A DNA stretch of 64,000 bases from NCBI GenBank assembly GCA_958496175.1, contig OY292275.1:38703701-38767700 (forward strand), given 5' to 3'. This DNA is from Sisyra terminalis. Lineage: Eukaryota; Arthropoda; Insecta; Neuroptera; Sisyridae. Every line of letters starts with the position of its first letter. Within the stretch, counting starts at the first letter, position 1. A model generated the notes under the pieces. That model was not told the origin of the DNA. It was given only the letters and a program-made list of their open reading frames with translations, and did no database searches. The translations under genes and the position numbers were made by a program. Shown in pieces: positions 61,301 through 64,000 of this stretch.

Positions 61301-64000
61301 TTTAAAATCTATTAAGAATTTGCCTATTTCAAAATATAATGTTTGGCTCGGATGCCCTTTCGCTAGTTTGATCGATAGTTTGAAAGTTAACGATATTGCT
61401 AACATATAAAAAAGAAAAAAAGTTTCCGACCAAAAATAGAAATGTTTAGATTGCGTATTGAAAAAAAATGGAACAGAAATCATTAACCATGACCTAGAGG
61501 TAGCTGTGACTATAACTGATTTACAAAAAGTACTTCCTCATAATTTATTCTCCAATAAAAATAACAACAAATCAATGATCGCTGTTTCGAAAACTGCAAT
61601 TAAGGAAAACGTAAATGTAATAAAAGAAAAATTTCTAAATAAAAATACAAGAAAGTAGAACTGAGACGAGTGTGCGGGATAAAAAGGTCAATCAATATTT
61701 TTCAACGAAACGTAATTTCTATTCGATACATTTTTTTACTTGGATAAACATGTTCGGTAAGGTATTGTAATAAAGAGAAATTCATTGAAGAATATAAAAA
61801 TCAGTAAGCATTGCTTACGATTGAACACGAATCAGTCAGGTCTGCGAAAGAACGCCAAACAATGCAATGGGAGATGACCATTGAGAGAATACTGACTAGA
61901 ATATATATTTATGGAAAAGGCATATTTCTATATAATGATCGATTCGTGGATATAGGAGGAATGTTCAATTTAATTCATTGGGCATACGTTTAAAAGTGGT
62001 CATGAAAATTATTCAATTTACTTGATGTTTAATGCCAAAGTACAAATTGTAATAAGAGTATTGAAAATGAGTATACGATTCAGGTTTTTTATGATTTCTA
62101 TTAAATATGTTTCTTAAAATGGATATATGGGTTGATTGTAATTCAAATTTGGAATGTGTGACAATTGATTTTCTTTGATTTGTCCTTGGTTGCTTTAATG
62201 AATTTTAATACTATTTCATTTTGTCTTAAGTCATTTTACATTAACACTTTTTATGTAATATTTAAGAATCAATACGTTTTGTATATCTGTTATATCTGTT
62301 GTACTTATTTTAGAATCTTGAAATTGTTGAATAATCTACGAGAAACAATGTATAATATTATTCAACAGTCGGTACACGATACTACACTTGACAAATAAAA
62401 AAATCAGAAGAAAGAAGATGAAAAAAAGAGTGAGAAATACAATATTTCAAGAATAAAATAATTAAATTTTGTTTTAAGATATAAGATATACATATTGGTT
62501 ACTAAGACCGAAAATAGTATAACTTTTTGTAATTTTTACCAAAACTGAGGTAATAAGAAATTCAAGTTGTCCGAAAAGATCATGCCGATTTTCGTTAGAT
62601 AGTAGAAGACAAGTCTGAATTTTCTAATGAAAAGTTTGAACGATTTTGGAAGGGCGAAATTTTTAAGTTCTCTGAAAGATGAAGAAAGGTTGTAGAACAA
62701 AGTGGCAAGTACATAATTTAACAATATTTAACCAAAATTTTTTCAAAATCGATGCGAGCTTTCCGGAATTTCTGTTTTAATAATAATCATTTATTACAAG
62801 CCATTTATTATTTTTTTTGTCAAAATCCACTGATTAGTATAAACTGGTATAAACTATCGATTCAGTTCATTTGTTCTTCTTTTTATGTCCCATTTCTAAA
62901 TTTGTTCCATTTCTTATTGTATAACTGAACCTTTTATCTCTGTCTAATTTTCTTTGATGTCTATTTTTTGATATAAGAAATCTAAAATTGCATGCATGAT
63001 TTTTATAAAAAATAAATTATCTGTTTATGGAGTATTGATTTGTGTTTATTTTAAGACTGAATATTGATAAAACTTTTTGTCTATGAAATTTTGAATAAAA
63101 AATAAATGACAATCAAAGGTCATATTTGACTTCAAAATAAATAATTTCTTTGTACTAATTGATTGTTTAATCAACTTAACGCTCTGAGTTTGTATGCACT
63201 TTTTTACCAATTTTGCTCTATTTTGTTGTACAAATTCTGTGATCGCAAGGAACCTTGGTATAGCTGAAAAAGAATTTATTTTTTTTTCACAAAATTTAAT
63301 TTTATTTATTAATACTTCTCTACAAATTAAATTCGTTTCAACATATTCAATTCTTGCATTACAAATAATAAAAATGTTTAACAGATTTTTTTTTAGTATT
63401 TTTTGTGACGTAATGCTTTGATTTTTTTGTTATAGTAATAGTTCTAACTGTTAACAAAAAACGGATTTCACAAATAATTGCATACGTTTGTTAAGTGATG
63501 ACTAATATTATATGGTTTGTAAGAAAATTTAACTCAATTTTCGTATTTAAATAGTTGATTGCAAAAATGATTATCGTATAAGTATATATATATATAATTA
63601 TAAAACGTTTTGAATTATGCACTTAATTCTTTAATCAAAACAACTTCTTGAGGTAATATGCTTTTATATTTACTACTTCTAAGATAAAAACTTATGATAT
63701 ACTTACAAATACTTACAAATGATTATGATTATATAAATATTAGTGTTATATTTTTCAATGATTCACGTTAAATCATATATCAAGAATAACTTAGAACTAA
63801 TCTAAGTTAAAAATATATGAGGATCTTAGTTTTCCATCTCATAAATAAGTCAAAGATAATATGAAGGATATTTGAATAGATAAAAATGATATGCAATAAA
63901 ATGAAGTTATAAATCTATTTTCATTTACGTTGGACTGTGTTACTTCTTTCTTGATATCTCTGAATGAAATATCGTAAACCCAAAGGTGACTCACGATTTG

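Overview
The window looks like insect nuclear DNA. It is very AT-rich, genes are split by introns ranging from about 50 bp to many kilobases, splice sites are standard GT-AG, and the spaces between genes are filled with decayed hAT, LINE, SINE and foldback elements. The gene set (a MADF-BESS protein and the first coding exon of Par-3/bazooka) fits an insect. A beetle or a related order is my guess; no single marker fixes the species.

Layout. At 1-1175 are the last coding exons of a plus-strand gene I cannot name. They encode an acidic, serine-rich C-terminus ending in a PDZ-ligand-like SDV, and a candidate 18-nt microexon precedes them. At 4421-7005 is a two-exon MADF-BESS gene whose intron holds two nested hAT-type elements. 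At 10024-11919, on the minus strand, is a two-exon secreted or GPI-anchored leucine-rich-repeat-like protein. About 280 bp behind its likely promoter a convincing TATA/Inr/first-exon/donor array points the other way (12268-12352). At 18388-28249 is a five-exon plus-strand gene for a basic, low-complexity protein of 345 residues that I do not recognise. At 31241-31360 is exon 1 of bazooka/Par-3, exactly 40 codons, preceded by a CpG-richer promoter and 5' UTR. The remaining 32.6 kb has no coding exon I can support and is most simply the first intron of bazooka.

Mobile DNA. I see three copies of one tRNA-like SINE family (7.4, 24.2 and 41.4 kb); LINE fragments at 8.4, 15.5-16.3, 45.0-45.4, 53.5-53.7 and 53.8-54.2 kb; a broken hAT (DUF4371/ZMYM-like) transposase at 45.6-46.1 kb; several hAT MITEs, the best at 53.2 kb with a 7/8 matching 8-bp target duplication; and long-armed foldback elements at 15.3, 23.5, 38.5, 48.1 and 57.0 kb.

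The least ordinary items are these. The palindrome at 23441-23688 carries a hammerhead-ribozyme-like core with the self-complementary short stem III seen in Penelope-like elements. A repeat pair at 27.2 and 57.0 kb has its centre inverted between copies, as if flipped by its own inverted repeats. A run of compact hairpins lies at 13.65-13.88 kb. The orphan promoter and first exon at 12.27-12.35 kb has no assigned gene.
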